Source: Sphaerulina vaccinii | Lineage: Eukaryota; Ascomycota; Dothideomycetes; Mycosphaerellales; Mycosphaerellaceae | Assembly: GCA_022570795.1 (NCBI GenBank) | Contig: JAKUDP010000011.1 | Coordinates: 1,736,001-1,800,000, forward strand | DNA: 64,000 bases | Direction of reading: 5' to 3' | Shown: positions 21,280 through 32,925 of the stretch, in pieces | How positions within the stretch are numbered: position 1 is the stretch's first letter | Layout: each line of letters opens with the position of its first letter | Translations under genes and position numbers: made by a program | Notes under the pieces: model-generated | Databases searched by the model: none | What the model was told of the DNA's origin: nothing | What the model saw: the letters and a program-made list of their open reading frames with translations, nothing else

Positions 21280-22405
21280 TCAATCCCAGTCCAATGCATT
21301 GATTTCCTTCTTCAAGAACTCGAAGACGCTGAAAAAGATCATATTGATAATACAGGTTCTTGTCAGCGAAGCTCCCAGTCCTCGGTAGTTGCCCTTGAAG
21401 TAGTCGATTTTTGGTACCGGCACATGTTGGCCCTTTTTCGCGCTGAGGACGTTCTTCTGGTAGATGGTCTTGGCGACGTCGACAGGGTAGACCTGAATGA
21501 AGGCAGATACGTTAGCAAGCTCTCGGCTTCCCGTAGTCAATTTGTGTGCAACTCACGATAACCCAACTGAAGACACCACACAGCCCTCCACCTGCAAGTA
21601 CAGCCAAAGGCGAAGTGGCACTGTAGCCCTGCGCATTCCCAATGAGTTGCTTGACGCTTTCATAGGTCGTGAAATAGACTGCGGTTCCAATGGTATCCCT
21701 CATCAAATGCAAGCTGTATCCAGTATACAAGCCCCTCCAACCGCGAGCTTTCACGAGGCGCTTTGCAGTGGCAAAACTGCCCGTCTTGAAGTAATTCTTG
21801 ATCATTCCGCTCGACTTCTTACTCCCACCGCTGGTCGGACCAGACATCCCTGACTGCGGGTTGTTTCTCGCCTCTTTGCCAGCCAACTGCTCATTAAGCT
21901 TAGTCAACTCGAAGGGACAAGATAGTACCGTGACGCTTGCTCCAGCGGCAGCTCCAGCGGCGCCAAAGCAGAGTGCAGTCCAGATGTTCGGGTAGGCGCC
22001 AGGGGCATTGGCTGTCACTAGCGGGCTCTGTCCAGTAAGTCTGTGAATCATTCGGTCGTTGAAATACTTGGCTCTCTGGTATATGCTCATGGAAGCGGTT
22101 CTGACGAAGAGGATAGAGGCAAGCGGCGGCCCGACTCCTCGCCAGAAAGAGCGCAGACCTTCAGCTTTGTATGCATCTTTTACTGTGGCGATAAATGGCG
22201 TGTTGTATGATTGCATTCGCGATTTGATGAGGTCGAGAGGGAAACCGCCAAAGGTGCTGAGAAGGGAGGCTGCTCCAGCGCTGAGCTCGGTTCGATATCG
22301 CTTAGCGAGGCGGCGGGTGTGTCTGCTTGGATGGAAGAAGAGAATGTTGTTGCTGCTGTTGCTTCTGCCATTGTTGCTGCTGCCGCTGCCTTCTGACGCG
22401 CTCAT
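21280..22405 (-). CDS. Mitochondrial carrier (SLC25) family protein
   Basis: Two exons on the minus strand, join(21280..21492, 21557..22405), with a 64-bp GTGAGT...CAG intron in phase 0, encode 353 aa. Three carrier repeats are visible with their PX[DE]XX[KR] signatures: FPLDLIKSRMQ (repeat 1), CPFELTKLNEQ (repeat 2) and, directly after the splice, YPVDVAKTIYQ (repeat 3). FWRGVGPPL, GLYTGYSLHLMRDT and NYRGLGASLTRT are the matching second-half motifs. The protein sits in the inner mitochondrial membrane and exchanges metabolites. A ~35-residue Ser/Asn-rich N-terminal extension is present. The carnitine/ornithine-type subgroup is a guess; the substrate is not determinable here. Confidence 0.93.
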
Positions 22406-24443
22406 GATAGTCGGACGAAGACGGGCGTCTTCATGTTGCTGCTCTCAGACGAGAGCAGAGAGCGGCGGGCGGGGGCCGGTTGGCGGTGAGGCTGCTTGGT
22501 GGTCTGTCGGCGCTAGAGATGATTTAATTATAAGAAAACAGCGAAGAAATGTGCCAATGCGGCGGCGGTGGTGGTGCTGTCTGGCAGACAGCTGTGTGGT
22601 TGTCAAGAAGTGAGTTCTGGTTGAGTGATTTCGATGTCGTACCTATCAGGACGCTAGGCTGCTCCCGTGACGCTAGGCCACATTGGTATGGAGCTATATA
22701 GGGCGGGGCTGCTTCTTCCTCGCATGTGAAAGTCGCTTGTACCTCTTCCTTCTCTCGCACAGCATATCCTTTTTCCAGACCATTTCTACCCGCCACGCCT
22801 TCAGATTCGACTGTAACAGAGTACAGCCAGATCGGGCCGATATCGAGACATCTTGTGATGAGAAAAGATGCAGCTTATTGGTTCTCAGCTGGTGTTATAC
22901 CCTCGCATGACCCATGCTTTCGCTCACACCACCAGATATGCATGACTGTCCCTGCCCGCTTCTACATGCATTTGATGACCACGATGCTATAGGTGCTCTT
23001 GAGGCGAAATGCGCTTTCTGCTCTTGGCAGAGGCGTTACCTCACTAATCACTAGAGCTTGCCCATTTTCATGCTAGGCATACACTCGCATACTTTGACAG
23101 ATGTACTGTTGTGGTTGCATCCTTCGTCGTACTGAGGCCGACCCTACCTCTGAGATCATACCATCCACTGGTGTAATCGTCTGCAATGTTGAGCATTGCT
23201 GGGAGCCTGGTCGAACTTAACACGAGTTCAGTGCTGGACTGGATATTTGGGATAAGCTGAAAGGACGTGGCCCATGTCCTGGTTGTATGAAGCTGCCGGA
23301 GGAGCATTCGAAGATTAGAGCAAGGAACGCACAAGGGAGTGAATATTGAGAAGGCGAGGAGTCTAAGAAGGCATGTAATGCATGTAGGCATAAAGATATC
23401 CGGAAGTCGTGCGGAAAGGTGTGAAATTGTTCGTGTGGCTTGCAAACACCGTTTGCAACAGATAGCACTCATGATTGCGGACTGTAGTCAAACAAACTCG
23501 ACGAATCGTTGAAGAAGCCTCTTCCAGAGCTGCATCATATGGGCCACTTTTCAATAGCATGTCGTGCTGTGGTGAAGTGGAATTCGAGGCGTTGGTCTTC
23601 AACTTACTCCTTTCACCAACATAAACTTCTTTGAGCAGATGGACTGTGTTGCAAGCTCGTCTTCATGTTAACAGTATGCTTCGTTGCAGCAAATCTACTG
23701 GCATTAGTCCATCTTATTTAGAATGAGATGTACAGTGCCACCAGTACACTCTCTCACGTAGCGATCAGCTCCGCTTCTCGTGAACGCCCAACGCCTTCGC
23801 TAAACCTCAAATGCTTCAACACTTCTCCAATCTTTCTTCATGCTCCTATCAAAATGCTAACCTGGGATACGACATCAGCGTTGGCATATCTCATGCATCT
23901 GGGAAAGTCAAACTTACTGCCATTGCAGCACAGCATAAGCTCACATATGGACTGAGCCTCTCTCCTATGCGTGCTGCTCGCCAGAATGTGCCAAGAGGAC
24001 TGCTCAAATGTCAGTACTTGTTCAACATGTTGGCGTTGAAACACAGCTTCTTGAGATCTGTAGTCCCAGAAAGTAGCTATTGCACCTACCCAGACTTGTT
24101 GCGATCAAGCCATGCCGGGAAGACGCCGTGAATATATGTGCATGTGCAAATGAAGAGGAGCACAACCAAGAGGAAGGTCTGGAACTTGAGAATGCCGAGC
24201 ATCGTGGGAGCTGTCTCAGAGTACTGTGAAGTGATTCCGAGAGTGCTTGGACGTGTTATTCGTGTTGGTGAATGCGTTTGGTTGCCTGTGAGTGAGAAGA
24301 GGCTCGTTCCACGTGTTGAGAAGTGAAGTGAACAACGGAAAGTGGTGGCACGGGCCGAGACTCCGTCACATCTATACAGCTACAGACGTCTCTCTACGTA
24401 CATCAACAATCCCTTCAACATCACAGAAGGACAGGTCGCGAAG
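22406..24443. other. Divergent intergenic region between carrier and TAF13
   Basis: About 2 kb. Frames at 22726..22992 (plus), 23068..23472 (minus) and 23811..24131 (plus) are each under 135 codons and show no domain, signal peptide or convincing splice partner. A short 5'-leader-like CT-rich stretch lies at 22730-22790. I see no repeats or RNA genes. Confidence 0.45.
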
Positions 24444-24932
24444 ATGACCGAACCACGCCAACGCCCCCGCGCCAAAGGCCAACCAATCTTCAACAACAAC
24501 GACCTCAACGAACTCCTCTACGCCTTCGGCGACAGCCCCAACCCTCTCGCAAGCACCGTCCAAACCCTCGACGAAATCCTCGCAGACTTCATCATCGAAA
24601 CCTGCCACGCAGCAGCTCTCTGCGCATCCTACTCACGCCGACAAAAGATCAAAATCGATGACTTTCGCTGGGTCTTGCGCAAGAATCCTGCGCTGTTGGG
24701 ACGCGTGAATGAGCAGTTGTTTAGGGAGAAGTACATTAAGAATCAGAGACGGCTTGTGGACTTTGATGCGTATGGGAAGGAGGGAGCTGCGGAGTTGGCG
24801 GATATTGCTGCTGCGGGTGGGGCTGATGAGAGTGATATGAAGGCTGGGAAGAAGAAGAGGGGAGGGAGGAGGAAGAGGAAGGCGGAGGATGAGGGCGCTG
24901 GTGGTGGGGGAAAGAAGGTGAAGGATGCTTGA
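24444..24932 (+). CDS. TAF13: Transcription initiation factor TFIID subunit 13
   Basis: Single exon, 162 aa. Residues ~15-105 form the TAF13 histone fold: LNELLYAFGDSPNPLASTVQ, DEILADFIIETCHAAALCAS and RRQKIKIDDFRWVLRKNP. TAF13 pairs with TAF11 through this fold inside TFIID, the nuclear complex that recognises core promoters. The last ~40 residues are Gly/Lys/Arg-rich (KKKRGGRRKRKAEDEG), a low-complexity basic tail seen in fungal orthologues. The ATG at 24444 is chosen because the homology begins just after it; the upstream in-frame ATG at 24342 would add a non-conserved leader. Confidence 0.95.
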   Translation: MTEPRQRPRAKGQPIFNNNDLNELLYAFGDSPNPLASTVQTLDEILADFIIETCHAAALCASYSRRQKIKIDDFRWVLRKNPALLGRVNEQLFREKYIKNQRRLVDFDAYGKEGAAELADIAAAGGADESDMKAGKKKRGGRRKRKAEDEGAGGGGKKVKDA

Positions 24933-25325
24933 GGCATGCTGTAGTTTTGCTTGAATCTGAAAAAAGTCAGGGGACAAGGAAAGACGATGCGCGCCATGAG
25001 AACTTGCGTGCGCAGATGGCGAGGATGATATCACTTTAGCGATGGCGTTGGATGGATGGGCTGCATTATGATACCCAAGAATGGCATATGATTTGGCGCA
25101 TGACGCTTACGAGACTCCTATGATCTGGTTACCCGCGAGTGGCGGGCTTATGATGCCTATGGGCCTCCATGTGTGACGGAGGACGTAGGCTTGAAGAACC
25201 AGAAGACTGTAACACTTGTGACTTGAGAGAGAAGGCTGGAGAGGACCTTACAGGCACGCTATACCAGAGGAACTTTGGCTTCTGCTTAGTCTCTGCCGGC
25301 ATAGATAATACGCACGAACCAAAAA
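24933..25325. other. TAF13 3' flank
   Basis: About 390 bp. No ORF or repeat of note. The tandem array begins just to the right. Confidence 0.4.
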
Positions 25326-25329
25326 GACA

Positions 25330-27070
25330 TACTGGAGCAGGTCACTAACGTCAGCACTATCCAGGACATAGTCCGACATACAGACCAAAGTAACCCGGTC
25401 GAGCCATCCTTAGACTTTGGTTAGACATTCGCGTCTGCAAGAGGACACAAAAATCATCACAAAAGAAGCAAAACAATCGTGCCTCGATTGGCGAAGAGCT
25501 TTGGACCCCACTACAGTGCGGTTTCCCTCTGCTGTTAGCATCATATCTTCTTTCGCTATCTAGCGTTGGCGATACCAACGACTTACGGACTCAGCTAACC
25601 TGCCTAGCACGACCGATGACAGGCTACATTCTCCAAGTGTATATGGAGGCTACCTGGTACAGGCACATGAGAGACCCTCGAGCCAAAAGAAGTCACAGAT
25701 TGGCAAAACAATCGAGCTTTGTACAGCTAGATTCACGCTTGATGGTGGCGAGCCAGAATTCCAGAACTATCACTGTATATCACTGTCTAGCATCAGCATC
25801 GCCGAAGACTTACAGACTCAGCCAATACGTCGAGCACGTTCGATAGGAATCGCGAGTATTTGGTTGTATATTAAGGCTACTACCTGGAGGCGTGAGCGAG
25901 ATGATCCAGCCATTTCGCAGATCACAAAAGAAGTGCTACTGGAATGGCAAAACAATCGTACTTCGACTGGGCGGGAGATCAATCGGACTCTGACAGCTGC
26001 CATTGCTCTCTGGATCTCCGGGTTGTTCTGCCATCTAGCATCAGCTTGGCCGACGACTTACTGACTCGGCCAAGTCGCCGAGCTCGATCGATATGAGGTG
26101 CAGGACCACGACTGTATATCAAGGCTACTACCTGGAGGCATCGGCGAGACGATTCAGCCATCTCGCAGATCACAAAAGAAGTGCTACGGGAATGGCAAAA
26201 GAGTCGTGCTTTGAAGTGGCGGTAGAAGTTTGCGCCTGCGCCTGAGAGCTGTATTCGTTCTCTGGATCTGCAGACTATCTTGCTATCCCGCATCAGCTAT
26301 ACCGACGACTTAAATAGACTCGACCAACTCACCGAGCTCGATCGATAATATGTGCAAGGTTGCGACTGTATATCAAGGCTACCATTCAAGATCGCGCAAA
26401 ATACACTCGAGCAGACTCACATATCACAAAAGAGTTGCAACGAGGTTGGCAAAACGATCGTGCCTTGAGCTAGCCCCATAAGGATGCGGAAGGAGCAGCG
26501 GAGAGCTTTCGTTGCTTTTGGATCTGCCATTTCACTCTGCTAGCTAGCATCGGTCATGCCAATGACTTACTGACTGGGCCAACACGCCTGGCACGATCGA
26601 TGAAAGTGCGGGATTTTGCTCCTACATGAAGGCTGGAAGGTAGTGAAGAAGTACAAAAGAGTGCTTTCAAGAGGCACAAGAAACGTGCCTCGAGCTAGCG
26701 AGTTCGAAGAAAACCCACCACTGGGAAAGTCATGGTTCTTCAGCTCGGCAACCTATTCTGCTATCTGGCTTCAGCTAGCTGAGGACTTACAGACTCGGCC
26801 AATTCGCTTGGCACGATCGATGCAAGTGCGAGTTCGCGATCGTGTATCATTGCTGGTGTTTGATGTAGAAGTACAAAAAGTGCTACTGAAAGTGCAAAAG
26901 AATCGTGCCCTGGGTCGGCTAGCGTCAGATCAGAGAACTGGACTCAAGAGGTGCAAGATCCTCTTGTGTTAATGGCAGAGCTTCTGATTGCTATCGCGCA
27001 TCAGCTGAGCCGACGACTTGCAGACTGCGCCAATATGGCCAGCACGAAATGTAACAAGTGAAGAGTTGAA
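25330..27070. repeat. Array of ~7 diverged tandem repeats, period 224-257 bp
   Basis: A conserved core GACTTAC(A/T)GACTCGGCCAA-N-CG-CGAGC(A/T)CGATCGAT recurs near 25578, 25804, 26053, 26304, 26561, 26785 and, partly, 27012. A second block, ATCACAAAAGAAGTGCTAC followed by GGCAAAACAATCGTGC, sits about 110 bp further on in most units (25457 in a degraded first unit, 25921, 26167, 26423, and weaker forms at 25690, 26652 and 26872). A third shared block is TTCTGCTATCTAGCATCAGC just before the core. No frame stays open through all units on either strand. The array occupies 1.7 kb between TAF13 and a beta-lactamase-fold hydrolase gene. Confidence 0.85.
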
Positions 27071-27352
27071 AGAGTATGTGGTTGCTCAACTGAAGCGTGG
27101 TACGAGAAGCTACCCCGGTCAGGTCACTGTTCCACCGAGCTTGACTCATGCATGAGCTGAATCCTTCGACATTTCGGCTACCACTACCACTTCGGCGTCC
27201 AGAAGCAGCAAAAGCTGTGCAGCATAGCCCACAATCTTCGAACATACACCGCATGGAGGATGTATTGATATACAATGCGAGGTGCTCTCGATATGTGATG
27301 ATCAGTACAGCTGAGCTTGACATTCTTCAACATCGCACCACCTTTCGACACC

Positions 27353-28601
27353 ATGTCTGACTTTGATCTTATGCTTGAGGAAGCCATCAGTCGTCCCGAT
27401 CCAAGCTTTCATGGCCTGCTGATGAAATGTGTCGACAAGAATGGTATGTTGCTGATGCGACCATGCCGCCTCTTGACCCGAAGTACTCATGAGCTTCCTA
27501 GGACGCACTCTTTCGGAGAAAGTCGTTGGCCATGACTCCATCTCACCCGATGCTGCTCCTCTGCAAAGAGACGCCACTCTCAAGATCGGCTCAGCAACCA
27601 AGCTCATAACCTCAATCGCCCTCCTCCAATGCATCGAATGCAACCTCATATCTCTCGATGAGCCCGTCAGCTCCATACTGCCCGAGCTCGCTTCTCCAGA
27701 GCTAGTTTCGCTCAGTCCCGAAGGAGACCTCATCTACACACCTGTCACAAGTCCAATAACACCTCGTCAGCTCCTCTCGCACACTTCCGGAGAAGGCTAT
27801 CGGTTCCTCCACCCTCTGCTGGAGGAATGGTCCAAGACACCAGCTTATCCAGGTCCAAGCAATATCGTCACAGAACGCTATAATACCCCACTTCTCTACG
27901 AACCTGGTCAAGGATGGATGTATGGTTCCTCTCTCGACTGGGCAGGTATCATAGTCCGCCGTCTAAACAACAACATGAAGCTATCTACGTACTTCAACGA
28001 GAACATCTGGTCTGTCGTTGGTAAGACTGCGCCTTTTCCTACCTTCTATGCCGACGGCGATGGAGAGTACAAGGCCAGATTGCTCCAAGCTACCGCTCGA
28101 ACGAAGGATGGAGGTCTAGAGCCCACGACGTTCATTCATGGCAACAATCCCGACGACGAAGAAGGTGGAGCTGGCTTAGCTTGCACAATGGATGACTTTG
28201 TCGCAGTCCTCCAAGATCTCATCTCCGATAATCCCAAGCTCTTGAAACCGGAGACCATTAACCTCATGTTCACACCTCAACTCCCTCCCGGTCATACCGG
28301 TCTACCCATGCTCTTACAGCTGAAGCCAGCTTGGGATATGGTCGCCGGACCTGTCAAAGACGAAGAAGTGAATCATGGATTAGGAGGTCTGTTGTGTCTT
28401 GGTCCAGCTACGGACGTTGGTCAGCCGAAGAATGTGTTGTGCTGGGGTGGCGCGAGTAATGTTGTTTGGTGGGTTTGTAGAGAGGAGGGCGTGGCGGGCT
28501 TCTTTGGAACGCAGGTTAGTCCTTTTGGAGCTGCGAAGGAGTTGGTGAATGCTTGGAAGAAGGATTTCTGGGCGATGCGTCGTGAGGGACGAAGCGCGTG
28601 A
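27353..28601 (+). CDS. Serine beta-lactamase/transpeptidase-fold hydrolase
   Basis: Two exons, join(27353..27443, 27502..28601), with a 58-bp GTATGT...TAG intron, encode 396 aa. The fold belongs to the class C beta-lactamase / esterase (PF00144) family. Ser61-x-x-Lys64 in KIGSATKLIT is the nucleophile motif, Tyr171-x-Ser173 in MYGSSLDW the second motif, and CWGGASN near residue 340 takes the place of the usual HxG/KTG element. LISLDEPVSSILPEL and TPRQLLSHTSGEGY are typical supporting motifs. Fungal members include esterases and acyltransferases such as LovD; natural substrates of most are unknown. There is no signal peptide, so the enzyme is probably cytosolic. The short first exon is supported by in-frame joining and by the family's usual N-terminal helix. 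Confidence 0.93.
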
Positions 28602-31063
28602 AGTGATCGTGGCGAGAACAGGTTGCGTGGTGTGGCGGTTGACGATGTGGACGGAATTTTTGAAGAGGTGGGAGTTGAGCGATGAGGAGGTAAAAAGTGT
28701 TCGATGGAGTGCTGGCTGTCTGTGTCAACATGCAGAGGTACAAGTCTGCTGGCGAAGATGCAAGCGTCCGACTTACTCGTGGACTGGATCATAGCAAAAG
28801 CAAGAAGGCGGCGAGAGCGAGGTCGGTAATGGCAATGAGCTTCTTCTCCAATCCTCTGCATCAAGCAGATGAATCAATGAAAAAGTAAAAGTATGTCTGC
28901 CCAAGCTGGAAACAACCGCCCCAAATCTTTACTCGCAAAAGACACCTGCGAGATCGAATGTGGAAGAGACGGAAGCCCTGTGCTGTGCAGTGGTGATTAT
29001 AAAATCTTGATCTGAGCACCAACGACACCAAAAGTCAAGAGCATGGAGAAAGCTCAAGACCAAGGCCAGTATCGGACGTGCTGTATGCCGAGTGGGTAAT
29101 CTGAGAGGGAGCGCTGCATCTCCTCTTGAATACCCAGTATCATCTCGTGCCGCCGCCAAGTCACAACAGCTTTGGACAAGTGCCCGACCACTAGAGTATT
29201 GTCTCATATGATCACAACCACTAGAGTATTACCTCATATGATCCAACACCCTACCACTAGAGTATAATCTCATATGGGCCCCGGCAGTTCTGTTGCAGCT
29301 CTTGAGCAACCTCCACTGTCGGTAACAACTCGCGGGAAGTTCACTTGGCCGTAGTTATCGCGGCTCAAGCCCTACCGAAGTAGACCGACTCGAATAGTAC
29401 CATCTTGTGACTCGCTCGTGAGCGAGGGCCTTGTGTTCGCAGCCCACGATGCGAGCGTGGCGTAAGAGCCGGTGCTCAGAAGGAGTCGACGGACCCTGAG
29501 TCGCTGAGTCGTACCGCTGCTGTGAGAAGAAGTCAGTAAATGATGTGGTGGTGGTGAAGGTGGAAGGGAGAGGAGATACGAACCATATCGAGATCAGTGC
29601 CACGTCTGTCTGCAGGTCACCGAAGCGACCCTGCACATCCGGAATCATTGTGGCAGACAACCCGTGACACCCCTCGTGATACCCCAAGATGTTGTTGTTG
29701 TCTGACTCTCCTGGAAAGACTGCCCCAGTGCGATGTGTGTCCTCAAACAGTTGGCCTTCCTGTTGTGAGAGACACGTTGTTGACCCGAAATCGACCAGTA
29801 CAGTTGAGAATCACCTCGCATGCACTGTTGCCACGTACCTGAGGCGGTGTTGTGGGCTTGGCGGTCGATGAAGAGAAAGAAAGAAAGAGAGTGTGAAGTT
29901 GGGGGATGAGGGGCTTTTGTAGTTCGCCGCGCTTGTCGTCAGATCACAAACTGCCAGCCAATGGCTTGCTGTTATTGTCAGTGCTCAAGGTGTTGCTGGG
30001 TAAATTTGGCGCTAGCGTTTCGGAGCACGCAAGATATGAAGTGAAGCTGGAGGTTTCGCGTCCATATCTCAACAACGAGGAGGCGCTACAACATGAGAAG
30101 AGTCGGAGATTGATCAGACGACCGTATTCTACAAGATCAGTAACTGTGAAGATATTTGAAGGTGTTGTTGTATTTAATGTTGGAAGCTCGAGCAACTTAC
30201 AATTTGGAGCTTGTTGATATGGAGGCTTCGAGCCAATCACAGAACACACAGCTTTGGAGGCACAGCACGAGGCAGCAAACAAATGACGAGTGTTGTCATC
30301 GGATTGCGTGCCGGTGGCCGGTGAAGAGGGGTCGAGAAGACAGGCCATGCCGTCGCTGTCGCATCGTAAGCAATGGAGTGCCCATTGTGAGTGGCTAGAC
30401 ATCAGCTCGCATTCGGCAACGCTAGCTGATGTCTGTATACCGAAGAGCACTTTGGCTTCATTCGAGATTCGATATGACTTCCAAGAAATAACAGCCGGAT
30501 GCCCCTTTTCCCACCCACACTTTTTTGTTCGATCACACCAAACTTTCGAGTCTGCATCTCTTGCAATCTTAATTCACTGTACAGATGGCAGTGTGGAATA
30601 GCAGCTTTACGTCGCAACGACGTTCTGTCGCTTCCTGGGCCTCTTGGAGCCCAGCGCTGCCCACCTGAGCACAAGCGCCAAGCCTACATTCGGTCTCGCC
30701 AGTGAAGCCGCCCGATCTTGCGTTCCGCTACGCACGTACGAGTACAGGGCAGCGGATCAATGTTGACGTAGTCAACGAGGGTATCCGAATGCACGGCGCT
30801 CGTCGACTGCCCGGCACAATACTTTCTTCGGAATGAGGCGGGAATACAATATCCTGCTCTAGCTACAACTGCGGTGGCGTGGCGATCGTGAGAGATGAGC
30901 TCGAGCGAATTTCTTCATCGAGTGCGGCGGATGTGGTGATGCTGCTTGGTACGTATCAGACAGAAACGTCGATGGCTCGGGTATGCTCTTCGCAATTGTA
31001 TGGAGTATGATACACAGATAGCCGCAGGATAATACGGTCCATAGCGAGCGCCATGTTTGTGCT
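28602..31063. other. Gene-poor interval (2.5 kb)
   Basis: No convincing gene. Frames at 28929..29207 (minus), 29355..29687 (minus), 29906..30217 (plus) and 29944..30450 (minus) have no recognisable sequence. A triple 23-bp motif at 29188-29276 is listed separately. A purine-rich run GAAAGAAAGAAAGAGAG lies near 29876. The right end is the 3' flank of the HET-2 gene. Confidence 0.45.
29188..29276. repeat. Three copies of a 23-bp motif CCACTAGAGTAT-N3-CTCATATG
   Basis: Copies at 29188-29210, 29218-29240 and 29254-29276. All keep CCACTAGAGTAT and CTCATATG and differ only in the three central bases (TGT, TAC, AAT). Spacers are 7 and 13 bp. The even conservation of both halves and variable centre look like a composite protein-binding site or a young minisatellite. 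No gene start is close by. Confidence 0.9.
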
Positions 31064-32925
31064 TCAGTCGATATGGAACTCTTCCAGCACTCCTGCAGTG
31101 ACTTCTTCTCCAATAGCATCCCAGTTGACAGCTCTGACAGCCTCGCCATGCATGTAGCTGGAGATCGTGCATCTTCCCACCAGATACCAGCCATTTCCAT
31201 CTTGTTGTGGTCGAAGTACGAATGGTGTAGGCATGCCCAAGAAGACAGCGACAACATCGCCCACACTGGTTGTTGGAGGCCCAAGTCCTTGTCTTCCGGA
31301 ACCCAAGACAATCACGCGCCGATTCTTGAGAAGTCGCAATCGGTCAATGAGCATTGTTGCACGTTTCGATCTGTCCATGACCTGGCCAACGGAATCGTCA
31401 AATAAGTCGAGCATGGTCAGTCTCCCAGGACTGCGTAGCTCAGCTTGCCACTGGCTGAGTTGCTGAGCTTTACTTTGTGAAGCAGGAGAAGTCATCTCGA
31501 CGACTGTGTCGAGACGAACACCGGTGACTACTAGAGTCTTGTCTTGCCGTCTCGCCACGATCTGCCTGTGTTCACTAGTCCAGCATGCGGACCATGTCTC
31601 TCTGCGCAAGACTTGCGTGGTGGCAACACATCGCCAATCGTTAACCCAAGAAGGCATCTCCTCGGAATGCGGCTCGTCAGCCTCGATGGCTCCAAGAGCT
31701 TCGCAGGTGCCGTAGTCGATGAGGAACCAAGTGGCATCAGTGTATACGTCGACCAGCACCTTCGAATAGTCGGGCCGCAGTATCGTTGGCATTGGTGATG
31801 GAAACAGTGACTGGACAGCGAAGACCTTGTCTCTGGCATCTTGGCATTTGCTATCGCGCGCGAGTTCGAGGACTTCCAGCAGTCGATGAAGGTGCACAAC
31901 GAGCCTGCCAGATGATTTTGATGCGAAGAGTCCCGAGGATGAATAGCTGAGTATGAGTAGAAGAGGTCAGCGGATATCCTTGAAGAGGCAGGCAGGTTTC
32001 ACTGAGCTTTGAGTGTGAGCTCGAGCTCAGTGAGGGTCGTGAGTATGCTTACGTTGGCTCCCAAGGCTGTCTATTGCCACTTGCCCAGCTGTCTCCAGCA
32101 AAATTTCTTTGCCAGTCGCTCGCCATTGTCGCAGCGTGCCGCTCAGCAGTGAACAGAGATCCTTTAAGTTGCTCATGGATCTTGAACCGCAGGTGTGGGC
32201 ACATTGAAGTAGGCTGCCAGTCGACTTAGGAACTTGAGGCTTGTATCGTCTCCTATTGTGGTGGCCCCTTTTCTTCTGTCGTAGTCAAGGAATGTCGATC
32301 CAACAAGAATGCGCGCGTCTTGCGATAAGAGCAACTCTTGTATGACCCAAGTACGCGAGAACCACGGGCGAGCAAAGAAGTGGCGGAGTGCTTGCTCAAC
32401 AAGAGCGTGATATTCAGCCTTTCTCGACATCAGCTGCATAGCGTGCTCCTGTAGGTGAGCAAACTGCTCGAACAGATGCGAAGAGTGCTCGTCGTGCAGC
32501 CCTAGGTACAGTATCGTGCGACTCGCTCCGTTGTAGATGTCGCCCATCTGATCGACCTGGTGGCTGCGTTCAGTATCATCTCCTTGGTTTATACTGATAG
32601 CATCGATCCAGAAAGGTCCCTGTACTTGACTGTCCCAGAGCGATCGCAGTAGTTGATCACAGTTGACTGAAACATGAAGCTGGCTCCCGTTGCAGATTAT
32701 AAGCTCTTGGGATACTGCATTGCCCCAGGTATAAGAAACAGCAGTATAATCGTCTTCAATCTGAGCGTGCTGGACTGAACAGGAGACAGGATTCCCAGGC
32801 TTTGCCTCAAGGATGTCGACCAGTCTGATCTCGCCCGTTCTAGTAATGCCATCGTAGCGGTAAGACTGTGCCATTGTCTTCAGCATGGCAGCATACTGTC
32901 GCTTCTCCGAAGCCCCTATAATCAT
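31064..32925 (-). pseudogene. HET-domain gene with a probable frameshift
   Basis: Minus-strand HET-domain (PF06985) gene. From the ATG at 32925 the frame carries IRLVDILEAKPG, YTAVSYTWGN, PFWIDAISINQ, HQVDQMGDIYNGA and SRTWVIQELLLS, ending FNVPTPAVQDP* at 32173. Coding-like sequence continues in another frame from about 32200 (KIHEQLKGSLFTAERHAA...) to a GTAAGC...CAG intron at 31947-32052 (106 bp), after which 31946..31064 encodes LEVLELARDSKCQDARDKVFAV, GDVVAVFLG, PFVLRP and the C-terminus. The intron joins the second and third parts in frame, but nothing of acceptable size joins the first to the second. The simplest reading is a one-base-type indel between about 32173 and 32215; an unusual intron or sequence error is possible. 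The intact gene would encode roughly 590 aa. Confidence 0.75.

Noticed and set aside
26048..26078. Hairpin TTGGCCGA...TCGGCCAA as evidence for a structured RNA in the repeat units
   Set aside because: The pairing is lost in the other units without compensating changes.
29870..29895. Purine-rich GAAA repeats as a possible functional element
   Set aside because: Short simple-sequence run, common in fungal intergenic DNA.
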